A stretch of DNA of 16,790 nt from Candidatus Fermentithermobacillaceae bacterium UBA3951 (GTDB lineage: Bacteria; Bacillota; Sulfobacillia; Fermentithermobacillales; Fermentithermobacillaceae), in contig DGDN01000068.1 of NCBI GenBank assembly GCA_002385465.1, forward strand, positions 1 to 16,790, in the 5' to 3' direction. Shown piece by piece: positions 1-6,386 of this stretch. The notes beneath the pieces are model-generated. The model had not been told where the DNA came from. It ran no database searches and was given only the letters and a program-made list of their open reading frames with translations. The position numbers were made by a program, and so were the translations under genes. Positions within the stretch are counted from its first letter, which is position 1. Every line of letters starts with the position of its first letter.

Positions 1-58
1 AGAGGAACGCGATGAGGGCAGAGCTGTCGAGCACGTACCTACCAGCTATGTTTGCCAT
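1..58 (-). CDS. vapC: VapC-type PIN-domain toxin, N-terminal fragment (runs off window)
   Basis: Only the first 19 codons are inside the window. They read MANIAGRYVLDSSALIAFL. The stretch YVLDSSALIAFL is the typical first beta strand of PIN-domain ribonucleases, and its Asp would be the first metal-binding acidic residue of the active site. VapC toxins cleave RNA (tRNA or rRNA) and are held inactive by a VapB partner. The start overlaps the last 20 bases of the AbrB-type gene, as expected for a vapBC pair. An AGGGAGG lies immediately against the ATG, so spacing is poor and translation probably depends on coupling to vapB. The catalytic C-terminal part cannot be checked here. Confidence 0.75.
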   Translation of the reverse strand, partial: MANIAGRYVLDSSALIAFL

Positions 59-392
59 CCTCCCTGATCCGGTCCTCCTCCCGCTCACGTAGGAGCAAGT
101 CCACCGCGCTCGCTCTCGATTTGAAAGCGCCTCTCAATTCCAGCAACGGGTGCCGCGGAAGTGGTTCCAACACTATCTTCCCTCCTATGTCTCTCACCAA
201 GAATCTGTCTCCCTTGGAGAGGTTGTACTTGTCCCTGATCTCGCTTGGAATCACCAGTTGTCCCTTGTTCGATAACTTCACTACGGTCACCGGAATCACC
301 TCGCGTCTTACACATACGAGCGTACTACCGTCTTGAGTGTAAGACAGCACATGATCGGAATCAAGTTCCCTGTCGGGTCCGGCCAGAGCCAT
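39..392 (-). CDS. vapB: VapB-type antitoxin with SpoVT/AbrB DNA-binding domain
   Basis: A swapped-hairpin AbrB domain lies at about residues 35-78 (VTVVKLSNKGQLVIPSEIR, then LSKGDRFLVRDIGGKIVLEPL). The charged C-terminal tail (about 80-117) would be the toxin-binding part. In vapBC modules such a protein neutralises the PIN ribonuclease and represses its own promoter. The 3' end overlaps vapC by 20 bases, and the 5' end lies 16 bases after the tadG-like stop, so it probably shares the pilus transcript. The start is uncertain. The ATG at 392 has GGAGGAG about 12 bases upstream and gives 117 residues. GTG codons at 299 and 290 would give about 83-86 residues, nearer the usual VapB length, and would make the first 34 residues leader. 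Confidence 0.8.
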   Translation of the reverse strand: MALAGPDRELDSDHVLSYTQDGSTLVCVRREVIPVTVVKLSNKGQLVIPSEIRDKYNLSKGDRFLVRDIGGKIVLEPLPRHPLLELRGAFKSRASAVDLLLREREEDRIREDGKHSW

Positions 393-408
393 TATCCTAC
401 CACTCCTC

Positions 409-921
409 CTACCATTTCGTTCTCCTCACGACTGAGCCTTCTGAAGAAACGGAGCACGAGATGCCCTCACCGAGCCCGGGAAGAAACCCAAGGAAGTGAG
501 CTCTGACCTTGAAGCAGCATTCCACTCGCACTGTGGGTTCTTCCCGGTCCGGAGCGTTCAAGACATGAGCCGAAATGGAAGCCTCGCGGATGACGCCTCC
601 CAAGGCGTAGACGTTCTCACTTGCGACTTGAACTGCCTTCGCCTGTCCCATGGTGGGGTCAATGCGCACATCTCCCGAGGCCAACGCGTCCCAATCGAGT
701 TCGATGACTCCCGCCAGAGCACCTAGGTCGCATGCTCCTTGAACAGCCCTCTTGGCGAAGTACACTATACCCAGGTCCAGTACCATACCCACGGTGAGGA
801 CCGCAACAGGCAGGAAGACGGCGACCAGGGCCAGGACCGCGCCGTCCTCGGATGTCGGGAGCAAGCGCAGTCCCGGCCGGAAACCTCCTCTCCGCTTTAC
901 GCTACCTCGGAACGAACTCAC
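409..921 (-). CDS. TadG-like minor pilin / pilus assembly membrane protein
   Basis: The 170-residue protein has a basic N-terminus, then EDGAVLALVAVFLPVAVLT, a hydrophobic helix at about residues 26-50 followed by DLGIVYFAKRAVQGACDLGALAG. That layout is typical of the TadG/TadE-like N-terminal domain of Flp pilus loci. The rest is extracytoplasmic with no recognised catalytic motif and contains a Cys-Cys pair. After the helix-proximal Gly27 there is no Glu at +5 (Leu32 instead), so it may not be cut by the prepilin peptidase. The start is GTG and overlaps the tadE-like gene by 20 bases. AGGCGGTGA precedes it at suitable spacing. It is a probable pilus-tip or base component; the exact role is inferred from family and position. 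Confidence 0.72.
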   Translation of the reverse strand: MSSFRGSVKRRGGFRPGLRLLPTSEDGAVLALVAVFLPVAVLTVGMVLDLGIVYFAKRAVQGACDLGALAGVIELDWDALASGDVRIDPTMGQAKAVQVASENVYALGGVIREASISAHVLNAPDREEPTVRVECCFKVRAHFLGFLPGLGEGISCSVSSEGSVVRRTKW

Positions 922-1312
922 TTCTGGTCACCGCCTTGGATGTCAGGGGAATCGAGGTCCCCACAATCGCCCTCACGACAGGGCTCACCACTTTGTAGTC
1001 GTACTGGAGTTCCACACGTATGGTGGTGCCGTAGATGGCCTGGCCTGGCGAAATAAGGGCCGTCACCTCATCGGGATCAATGCCTCCCGCCGTAAGGCTG
1101 TCGCTGAGCCTCTGGAGGGCCCCAGGCGTCCTCCCACCCTCGACGGCGCAGACCCTGGCCGTCTCTCTGGCGGCAGAAGTGAGGACAGTCTTGGCATTGA
1201 TCACGAGCCCTCCTTCCAGGATTGAGAAGAGGATCACCACCAACAAGAACACGACGAGACTGAACTCGACTAAGGCCTGTCCCTCAGAATCTTGCAGCAG
1301 CTTCATGGTCAT
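902..1312 (-). CDS. tadE: TadE-like pseudopilin
   Basis: The 136-residue protein begins with a short leader ending SEG, followed by QALVEFSLVVFLLVVILFSI. A processing site after Gly11 puts Glu16 at +5 of the mature chain, followed by Phe and a hydrophobic helix. This is the class III prepilin pattern used by TadE/TadF pseudopilins. The remainder (NAKTVLTSAARETARVCAV and after) resembles the TadE-like family. Its ATG overlaps the flp stop in an ATGA arrangement, so translation is coupled to the pilin gene. A second in-frame ATG is two codons later. TadE proteins are minor pilus components processed by TadV. No peptidase gene is seen in this window. Confidence 0.85.
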   Translation of the reverse strand: MTMKLLQDSEGQALVEFSLVVFLLVVILFSILEGGLVINAKTVLTSAARETARVCAVEGGRTPGALQRLSDSLTAGGIDPDEVTALISPGQAIYGTTIRVELQYDYKVVSPVVRAIVGTSIPLTSKAVTRSEFVPR

Positions 1313-1533
1313 AGTCCGGGATTGGCAGTGGTCAGTTTATCGATAACACTTTGGATCTTGAGTTCCAACGCCTCGCCAAGATCTCCTAAAACCACAATTA
1401 GCGCAACTGCCACGAGAACCAACACTAGGGCGTATTCAGCCACCGTTGCGCCCTGTTCATCTGACAAGAGTTTCGTAAGGCGCCAGAGCGCCTGATCCCA
1501 CCAGATCCGAGTGCGTACATATAAGGCTGTCAT
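1309..1533 (-). CDS. flp: Flp/Fap-type major pilin
   Basis: The 74-residue prepilin has a 28-residue leader with several Trp and basic residues ending DEQG, then ATVAEYALVLVLVAVALIVV. Cutting after Gly28 leaves Glu at +5 and Tyr at +6, the defining Flp motif, and a mature pilin of about 46 residues that is almost all hydrophobic helix. It is the structural subunit of the Tad pilus (adhesion, surface colonisation in known systems). The leader is long for the family. The gene lies 37 bases after tadC with the strongest ribosome binding site in the operon (AAGGAGGTGA, seven bases from the GGAGG core to the ATG), fitting the need for much more pilin than machinery. Confidence 0.93.
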   Translation of the reverse strand: MTALYVRTRIWWDQALWRLTKLLSDEQGATVAEYALVLVLVAVALIVVLGDLGEALELKIQSVIDKLTTANPGL

Positions 1534-1537
1534 CTGT

Positions 1538-1547
1538 TCACCTCCTT
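1538..1547 (-). promoter_or_regulatory. Very strong Shine-Dalgarno of flp
   Basis: AAGGAGGTGA on the minus strand is fully complementary to the usual 16S rRNA 3' end. It sits four bases before the flp ATG (seven counted from the GGAGG core). It fixes the flp start and suggests translational over-expression of the pilin relative to the upstream machinery genes. I see no separate promoter or terminator in the tadC-flp gap. Confidence 0.8.
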
Positions 1548-1570
1548 ACTCAGTGACATGTGAGATGCGT

Positions 1571-2293
1571 TTACCATCCTGCCTCGATGAACGCCAGTAT
1601 GTGGGGTATGACTGAAACCGCAAGTACGGGTGGCAGTAGAAAGAATACTGTGATCGCAGAGAGTTTGATCGGAAGAGCATTGAACCTTTCTTCCATAGCG
1701 CGTCTATCTTCTTCATACCCCTCGTCGGAAAGCTTCTTGAGCATATCGGCAACCGGCGTTCCCAGTATCTCGCTCTGTGAAAGGAGGGCCCGTAAGCGCC
1801 TCACATCCGGGAGTCCACACCCCTCCATCGTTTTCAATGCCTTGCTCAGGCCGGCTCCCCCTAACAAGCGAAGTACTACCTTTTCAGTTTCCTCCCTCAT
1901 CGCCCCGCGCGCCCGTTTGGCTGCCGCTTGGAACGCTTCTCCCGGCCCCATCCCCGACAACGTGGCTACCGCCATGCTTTCAATAAGAAACGGCCATTCA
2001 CGACGCAGGTCTTGCTGCCTCTTCATGCGTCTGTGGTTCTCAACAACTCGGAGCCCAATCCCGGCTAAGACTAGCGTGAGGGTCCCTCGCCGCCCGAAAG
2101 CTGCCCAAGTCGCCAAAGCAGCGAGAGCCCACAACGCGATTCTCAGCCCTCCGGGGATGGGGCGGACATGCTCTCTAGAACTCGTCTGCCTCGGCGCCGC
2201 AAGCCCCATACGTCTGAGATCGGCTCTTAGTGCCCAAAGCCCGAAGAGCCATCCAGAGATGCCGAAAACCACCGGTCCCAAGAAACGCTCCAT
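1571..2293 (-). CDS. tadC: TadC-like type II secretion F-domain membrane platform protein
   Basis: The protein is 240 residues from the chosen ATG. Transmembrane segments lie near residues 4-22, 48-83 (two close together) and 213-236. The cytoplasmic T2SSF domain between them includes the REWPFLIESMAVATLSGMGPGEAFQAA region and SEILGTPVADMLKKLSDEG. TadB and TadC form the inner-membrane platform that converts TadA ATP hydrolysis into pilin polymerisation. The start is set by GGGAGGGGGG immediately upstream and by the tadB stop lying one base before the ATG (TGATATG). A 25-codon upstream extension would run into tadB and is unlikely. It is followed 37 bases later by flp. Confidence 0.88.
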   Translation of the reverse strand: MERFLGPVVFGISGWLFGLWALRADLRRMGLAAPRQTSSREHVRPIPGGLRIALWALAALATWAAFGRRGTLTLVLAGIGLRVVENHRRMKRQQDLRREWPFLIESMAVATLSGMGPGEAFQAAAKRARGAMREETEKVVLRLLGGAGLSKALKTMEGCGLPDVRRLRALLSQSEILGTPVADMLKKLSDEGYEEDRRAMEERFNALPIKLSAITVFFLLPPVLAVSVIPHILAFIEAGW

Positions 2294-2294
2294 A

Positions 2295-2987
2295 TCACTC
2301 CCCCCTCCCTCGCGTGACTGAGGAAAGGGTTGAAGCGATGAGGACCACACCCACGACCCACAGCCCAAACGAGATGAGCATTATTGCCCTGCCCCTCGGA
2401 CTTGAGAGCCCCTGACCGATTAGCACGGGATCGTGGAAGTATGTGATTCCTCCAATGAGCCAGGGAAGCGCAATCAGGAGGACTGCCGTTAGCCGAGATT
2501 CGGTGATCTTGGCTTGTGCCTCTTTAACCAATGACCGCTTCTTGCTCAGCACTTCCGCGCTGTGACACAAGAGAGACGGAAGGTCACTTCCCAGAGAAAG
2601 GCCTGTCTCTACGGTTGCCGCCAGCCTCTCCATCTCGCTACCGTTCGCTTGACTGTGGAATGCCTGCGCCAGAGGTGCACCTGCTTCGTAGGCCCTGACT
2701 ATTCTCTTTAGCGACTCGTGGGCCGGAGTCGAGCCTTCTTCTGACACTCCCCGGACCGCTTGGGAAAGAGTCTCACCCGCTCTTAACCGGAAAGCCAGCG
2801 AGTAGAAAATCTCTTCCCATACGTGGGGTTCGCTCCGCGGCTTGAGAAGGGATATTGCCTTGCGCAGGCCTACGGGCAGACGACCTAGCATCCCATAACC
2901 GCTTCTCTGCCGGAGCAAGGGAGACTGTGCGGGGTCGCGGACCCTCCCTACATAGAGCGAAGCAGTAAAGACTGCAGCGGCCGCCAA
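2295..2987 (-). CDS. tadB: TadB-like type II secretion F-domain membrane platform protein
   Basis: A cytoplasmic T2SSF domain occupies about residues 55-165 (FYSLAFRLRAGETLSQAVRG; AYEAGAPLAQAF; ETGLSLGSDLPSLL). Two C-terminal membrane helices follow at about 168-187 and 203-225. The partner is TadC. The start is uncertain. The TTG at 2987 lacks a nearby Shine-Dalgarno. The same frame stays open upstream, and a CTG at 3008, eight bases after GGGGGA, would add TFVSSLLAAAA and complete an N-terminal membrane helix typical of TadB. That start would overlap the tadA stop. I keep TTG as the conservative coordinate. Confidence 0.83.
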   Translation of the reverse strand: MAAAAVFTASLYVGRVRDPAQSPLLRQRSGYGMLGRLPVGLRKAISLLKPRSEPHVWEEIFYSLAFRLRAGETLSQAVRGVSEEGSTPAHESLKRIVRAYEAGAPLAQAFHSQANGSEMERLAATVETGLSLGSDLPSLLCHSAEVLSKKRSLVKEAQAKITESRLTAVLLIALPWLIGGITYFHDPVLIGQGLSSPRGRAIMLISFGLWVVGVVLIASTLSSVTRGRGE

Positions 2988-3004
2988 GAGACTACTTACG
3001 AAAG

Positions 3005-4315
3005 TCAGGAGGCATCTCCCCCATTCAAGGCTTCGAGGGCTCCTTGCAGCCTCTCGCCTACCTCCCTGCGCACTTTGCCGCTAAAGAACTCCGGCAACTC
3101 TGAGCAACCCCGGCGGTTTTCCACGTCATACACCGTGGCCGTCTGCAATGTTCCGCGGCTTACCCCAACGAGGGATACCTCAACAACGCGTCTGGCCCCG
3201 GCTTCTACCCTCGCCTGGTGCACGACGACGTCGACGGCAGACCCGATCCACGTCTCTAAGACGGTCAGAGGGACGGATTCCTGAGCCATAAGGGCCATTG
3301 CAGTGAGGCGAGACAGGCAATCACGAGTCGAGTTGGCGTGAACGGTGCTGAGGCACCCCTCGTGCCCTGTGTTCATGGCGGTAATCAGGTCGAACGTCTC
3401 GGCCCCGCGGCATTCGCCTATGATAATCCGGTCGGGTCTCATGCGAAGGGCGTTTCGGAGGAGATCCCTTATCGTGACCTTCCCTTTCCCTTCGACACTC
3501 TCAGGCCTGGTTTGGAGGTATATCACATGGTCCAAGGACAGCCTCAATTCCGACGAATCCTCAATGACAATGACCCTTTCGTCCTCGCGGAAAAGATTGG
3601 CCATCACGTTCAGGGTGGTAGTCTTCCCTGTGCCGCTCCCTCCCGAGATTACGATGTCGAGCCTCGCCTCGACGCACGCCTTGAGGAACTCAGCCACCCG
3701 TGGGTCTATCGTGTCTAGGGCGACCAGTTCGTCCAACGTAGAGTACCGTCTGGGAAAGCGTCTTATGGTGAGCACAGGACCTGTCAGGGACAGAGGAGGA
3801 ATCACCGCGTTCACTCGGGAGCCGTCGGGAAGCCGGGCGTCCACGTACGGAGAGGACTTGTCCACTCTCCTGCCGGCGCTCCCCACAATGCGGTTTATAA
3901 GTTCGAGGACGTGCTTTTCATCGGAGAACTGGGCTCCTGTCTTGTGGATCACACCATCTCGTTCTATATAGACCTCATGGGGGCCGTTCACCATGACCTC
4001 GGTCACCGTAGGGTCGTCCAGAAACTCGTCAATGGGCCCGAGGCCGCAAAGTTCTTGAACGATTCTCTCGGCCAGATCTTTCCGCGTAAGGCGCCCCACA
4101 TATAGGTCTCCGGAGACAATAAGTTCAGAGACGAGGGCCATAACCTCATTCCTCTTGGCCCGTGAAAGCCGCGCTTCCATAACCAACTCTGCGTGATTTT
4201 CAAGGACTCTCTCCCTCACGGTCTCTATGACGTCTTCCAACGACCGCTCCCTTGCCGTCCGTACTTCGCCCAGAGCCCGGTAGGGAGATGATTCGAGCTT
4301 CTTAATGAGGCTCAC
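3005..4315 (-). CDS. tadA: TadA/CpaF-family pilus assembly ATPase
   Basis: The 436-residue hexameric secretion ATPase powers Flp pilus assembly at the cytoplasmic face. Visible motifs are Walker A GGSGTGKT at about 225-232, the Asp box IEDSSEL at about 251-257, Walker B RIIIGECRG at about 296-304, and the His box GHEGCLSTVHANS at about 317-329. An N-terminal domain includes GLGPIDEFLDDPTVTEVMVNG (about 91-111), the hallmark of the CpaF branch. The GTG start at 4315 is chosen because GGAGGGGG lies about nine bases upstream and it overlaps the cpaE stop as GTGA. A 126-codon upstream extension on the same frame would lie wholly inside cpaE. The protein works with the TadB and TadC products encoded just after it. 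Confidence 0.95.
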   Translation of the reverse strand: MSLIKKLESSPYRALGEVRTARERSLEDVIETVRERVLENHAELVMEARLSRAKRNEVMALVSELIVSGDLYVGRLTRKDLAERIVQELCGLGPIDEFLDDPTVTEVMVNGPHEVYIERDGVIHKTGAQFSDEKHVLELINRIVGSAGRRVDKSSPYVDARLPDGSRVNAVIPPLSLTGPVLTIRRFPRRYSTLDELVALDTIDPRVAEFLKACVEARLDIVISGGSGTGKTTTLNVMANLFREDERVIVIEDSSELRLSLDHVIYLQTRPESVEGKGKVTIRDLLRNALRMRPDRIIIGECRGAETFDLITAMNTGHEGCLSTVHANSTRDCLSRLTAMALMAQESVPLTVLETWIGSAVDVVVHQARVEAGARRVVEVSLVGVSRGTLQTATVYDVENRRGCSELPEFFSGKVRREVGERLQGALEALNGGDAS

Positions 4316-5406
4316 CAGAAAAACCCCCTCCTTCGCGGAGTTTTCTTCTTGGGTGTCGTTCTGCCCAGCCCGGGCGACAGGTGGTCCAAGATGCCCCACA
4401 CCGCCTCTGATATCTCGTTCTTTGAGATGAGCGAAAGAGGACGACCCTCGAACACCGACCGTTCGGCTGCCTTCCGGTCTTCGGGAACAGCTCCCGCAAG
4501 CTCTACCCCGAGGAATTCCTCTACCTTTTGAAGGGGCATGAGGGAGTCCTTTGAGGCCCTGTTCACTACCACTGCCATGGCGGAGCCGGGAATACCCAGT
4601 TTCGCGAAGATGTCCATAGCCGAACGGCACTGCTTTAGGGAAGCTACATCCTGAGTTGTGACCAGGACGATCTTGGTGGCTGCATCGACGCACTCTCCGA
4701 CGACATCAGAAGCCATGTCCGGAGGAGTATCCACGTAGGTGAGGCCCCAGCGTTTGGACGCAAGCGCCAACACCGATTTCACGACTTCCGGAGTGACCAG
4801 GTCGGAAAGCTCGGGCTGCCTTGGCCCGCAGATCACGTTCAAACCGGAAGGCCCGTGCCTGCGGGTGTACTTGTCAAGACCTTCCGACCGCATATCCGGA
4901 AGGACCGGGATCAAATCGGTAATCGTGGGTCCATCAAAAAGGTCGAGGTGGACTGCCACGTCTCCCGAGCACAAGTCCATGTCCAGGAGCACTGCGTTGC
5001 CGCCGCTCGCAAGAGAAGCGGCACACGCAAGGTTCGTGGAAAGGAAGGTCTTCCCCACTCCGCCTTTGGGACTCCAGATGACGACCGTCTGGGACCCCAA
5101 GACCGTGGTCTGCCCGGGAACCTCACTCACATCCTGGCTTATCCTGTTGGACGAACCGTCCAACATCGAAACCGTTGACGATGGGTAGGCAGCCTTGAAC
5201 CGCGAAACCCACGCTTCCAGGGTTTCGCCACGGGGTGAAAGAGACACATCGACAACCACAATGTCAGGGCGAATACCCGATGCCACGTACTCCAAGAGGG
5301 AAAGGTCTCGAAAGGAGCCTCCGATCCTCGCTTTCGGCCACCGGGCAGATACGGCTTTCTCGGTGTGGGCGTCGCCGGCTATCAGCACAAGCGGGCTATC
5401 GTTCAT
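4312..5406 (-). CDS. cpaE: CpaE/TadZ-family pilus localisation ATPase
   Basis: The 364-residue protein has two parts. Residues 5-95 form a receiver-like fold (SPLVLIAGD; DIVVVDVSLS with Asp53 at the usual phosphoacceptor position). Residues 105-345 form a MinD/ParA-type P-loop ATPase with deviant Walker A KGGVGKT (114-120), LLDMDL (140-145) and DTPPD (226-230). CpaE/TadZ proteins position the Tad machine in the cell. The start ATG at 5406 overlaps the cpaB stop as TGATG. A 27-codon extension would lie inside cpaB. The basic C-terminal tail (KKKTPRRRGFFW) is encoded by the same bases that form the tadA Shine-Dalgarno, so the tail may partly reflect that constraint. Confidence 0.92.
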   Translation of the reverse strand: MNDSPLVLIAGDAHTEKAVSARWPKARIGGSFRDLSLLEYVASGIRPDIVVVDVSLSPRGETLEAWVSRFKAAYPSSTVSMLDGSSNRISQDVSEVPGQTTVLGSQTVVIWSPKGGVGKTFLSTNLACAASLASGGNAVLLDMDLCSGDVAVHLDLFDGPTITDLIPVLPDMRSEGLDKYTRRHGPSGLNVICGPRQPELSDLVTPEVVKSVLALASKRWGLTYVDTPPDMASDVVGECVDAATKIVLVTTQDVASLKQCRSAMDIFAKLGIPGSAMAVVVNRASKDSLMPLQKVEEFLGVELAGAVPEDRKAAERSVFEGRPLSLISKNEISEAVWGILDHLSPGLGRTTPKKKTPRRRGFFW

Positions 5407-6083
5407 CAAGGCAGCCAGGCCCCCGTCTCGAGCGTGCTCTCTCCGGCAAAAGACTCCTTCGGTGCCAGAAGCAGGCTCACGGCGCATGTCTCTATGCTGG
5501 AGGCAATTGCTTCTGCCTCGGCCCTGTTCGCAAGGACAACGACGCCTACAAACTCCCCTGAAGAGGGCCGGCGACAGACCTCAACCACCAAGAGCGACCT
5601 TACGACCAACGACGCCTGTCCTCCGCCAAAAGCCGCCGCATAAGTTACACCTTTCGGCGTAAACACAACATCCACTTTTTCGCCTCGCTTTATGAACCCA
5701 CCGACTGCCCGCTCTTCTCCGGCCGGGATAAACACGCATCTCACGTCCGACTGAAGCTCCACGGACAATCCGATCTCTCCCTTCCCTCTGGCTACATGGC
5801 CGCTCATGACAACCTGTCCGGGCAATATGCGGGACAACGCATACGCCCCTTCAAGAAGCCCGGCTTCGGAAAAATGGTCTTTGGGCACCGCTTTTCGCGG
5901 TAAGTCCGTAGTTCTGAGGTCGCCGGGCTCGATTCTCTCGTAGGCCTGGATTTCACGTGCGGCTACAACGACAGGCGACGTGAGCACGTAAGGGGTAATG
6001 GCCGCGTGAGATATGGCTGCGGCAGAAACGCCAAGGATACCTGATATGATGAGAAGCCTGTGCTTTCTTAGAATCGTTCTCAA
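5406..6083 (-). CDS. cpaB: CpaB/RcpC-family Flp pilus assembly protein (SAF domain)
   Basis: The chosen product is 225 residues. It starts with a basic cap (RTILRKHR), one membrane helix at about 9-28, then a SAF domain (VVVAAREIQAYERIEPGDLRTTDLP and ILPGQVV). An RcpC-type domain follows, with GEKVDVVF and VRSLLVVEVC strands. RcpC/CpaB is a periplasmic or extracytoplasmic assembly factor of Tad pili. The TTG start at 6083 is chosen because GAGGTGA precedes it by four bases and because it puts the membrane helix at the N-terminus, as in the family. An open frame continues to an ATG at 6284, but those 67 residues (Cys/Pro/Arg-rich) look non-coding and overlap the promoter. It is the first gene of the pilus operon. 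Confidence 0.88.
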   Translation of the reverse strand: MRTILRKHRLLIISGILGVSAAAISHAAITPYVLTSPVVVAAREIQAYERIEPGDLRTTDLPRKAVPKDHFSEAGLLEGAYALSRILPGQVVMSGHVARGKGEIGLSVELQSDVRCVFIPAGEERAVGGFIKRGEKVDVVFTPKGVTYAAAFGGGQASLVVRSLLVVEVCRRPSSGEFVGVVVLANRAEAEAIASSIETCAVSLLLAPKESFAGESTLETGAWLP

Positions 6084-6087
6084 CTCG

Positions 6088-6189
6088 TCACCTCGATCCT
6101 CTACCAGCAATTGCGTCGCGCCCGGCCCGGGAAGGGCTTGCGAAGGGCACCGGTGGCATGATGAGCTTTGGGGGTTCGACCGCAGCCAA
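6088..6189 (-). CDS. Possible 33-codon leader ORF of the pilus operon
   Basis: A TTG at 6189 stands six bases after AAAGGAGG (6196-6203), the best Shine-Dalgarno in the leader. It opens a 33-codon frame reading MAAVEPPKLIMPPVPFASPSR and onward, rich in Pro, Ala and Arg. The stop TGA (6088-6090) lies inside the GAGGTGA Shine-Dalgarno of cpaB, so ribosomes finishing it would be placed at the cpaB TTG. I recognise no family. The frame continues open upstream to an ATG at 6297, but that part contains the predicted promoter. It could be a coupled leader peptide, or the Shine-Dalgarno may be a chance or regulatory element. Confidence 0.4.
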   Translation of the reverse strand: MAAVEPPKLIMPPVPFASPSRAGRDAIAGRGSR

Positions 6190-6243
6190 TTCACCCCTCC
6201 TTTCAAACTGCGGCCCAACGACCTTAAGACCGGGCGCGACCGT

Positions 6244-6256
6244 GGCAATAATTGCC
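6244..6256. repeat. Perfect palindrome near the predicted pilus transcription start
   Basis: GGCAATAATTGCC is a 6+1+6 inverted repeat lying about 10 bases downstream of the predicted minus-strand -10 box, so near +1 to +15 of the pilus transcript. A further ATTGCC half-site occurs at 6309-6314, between the two divergent -35 boxes. The position fits an operator for a dimeric repressor, but no cognate regulator is identified in this window. Confidence 0.45.
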
Positions 6257-6265
6257 AGCGACACA

Positions 6266-6294
6266 AGATTACAAGGGTCTCCATGACTTGTCAA
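6266..6294 (-). promoter_or_regulatory. Predicted sigma-A-type promoter of the tad pilus operon
   Basis: On the minus strand TTGACA (6289-6294) is followed by a 17-base spacer and TAATCT (6266-6271). A TGTAAT with a 15-base spacer overlaps it. It points at cpaB, about 175 bases away, leaving a long 5' leader that contains the palindrome and the possible small ORF. The -35 matches consensus exactly; the -10 is weaker. Confidence 0.55.
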
Positions 6295-6319
6295 CATCTT
6301 CCCCCAAAATTGCCATCAC

Positions 6320-6350
6320 TTGACAGTTAGGCTGCGGAATTTGTTATTAT
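6320..6350 (+). promoter_or_regulatory. Predicted promoter of the SLH protein gene
   Basis: TTGACA (6320-6325) is a consensus -35. TATTAT (6345-6350) is a five-of-six -10 preceded by TGT, an extended -10. The spacer is 19 bases, slightly long, which an extended -10 can compensate. The ATG follows about 37 bases after the -10. The -35 is 25 bases from the -35 of the divergent pilus promoter, so the two may be co-regulated. Confidence 0.6.
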
Positions 6351-6386
6351 GTGTAAGGGGCACGGTGGACCGGAGGTTTGGTTGTA

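Noticed and set aside
1560..2321. A 253-codon plus-strand open frame
   Set aside because: It is the antisense shadow of tadC, Ser/Arg-rich with no recognisable domain.
4316..4693. A 126-residue N-terminal extension of TadA
   Set aside because: It lies entirely inside cpaE in another frame. The GTG at 4315 has a strong Shine-Dalgarno and overlaps the cpaE stop in the usual way.
6084..6284. A 67-residue N-terminal extension of CpaB from the ATG at 6284
   Set aside because: It would include the predicted promoter -10 and leader, has odd composition (Cys, Arg, Pro), and would push the membrane helix away from the N-terminus. TTG at 6083 has its own Shine-Dalgarno.
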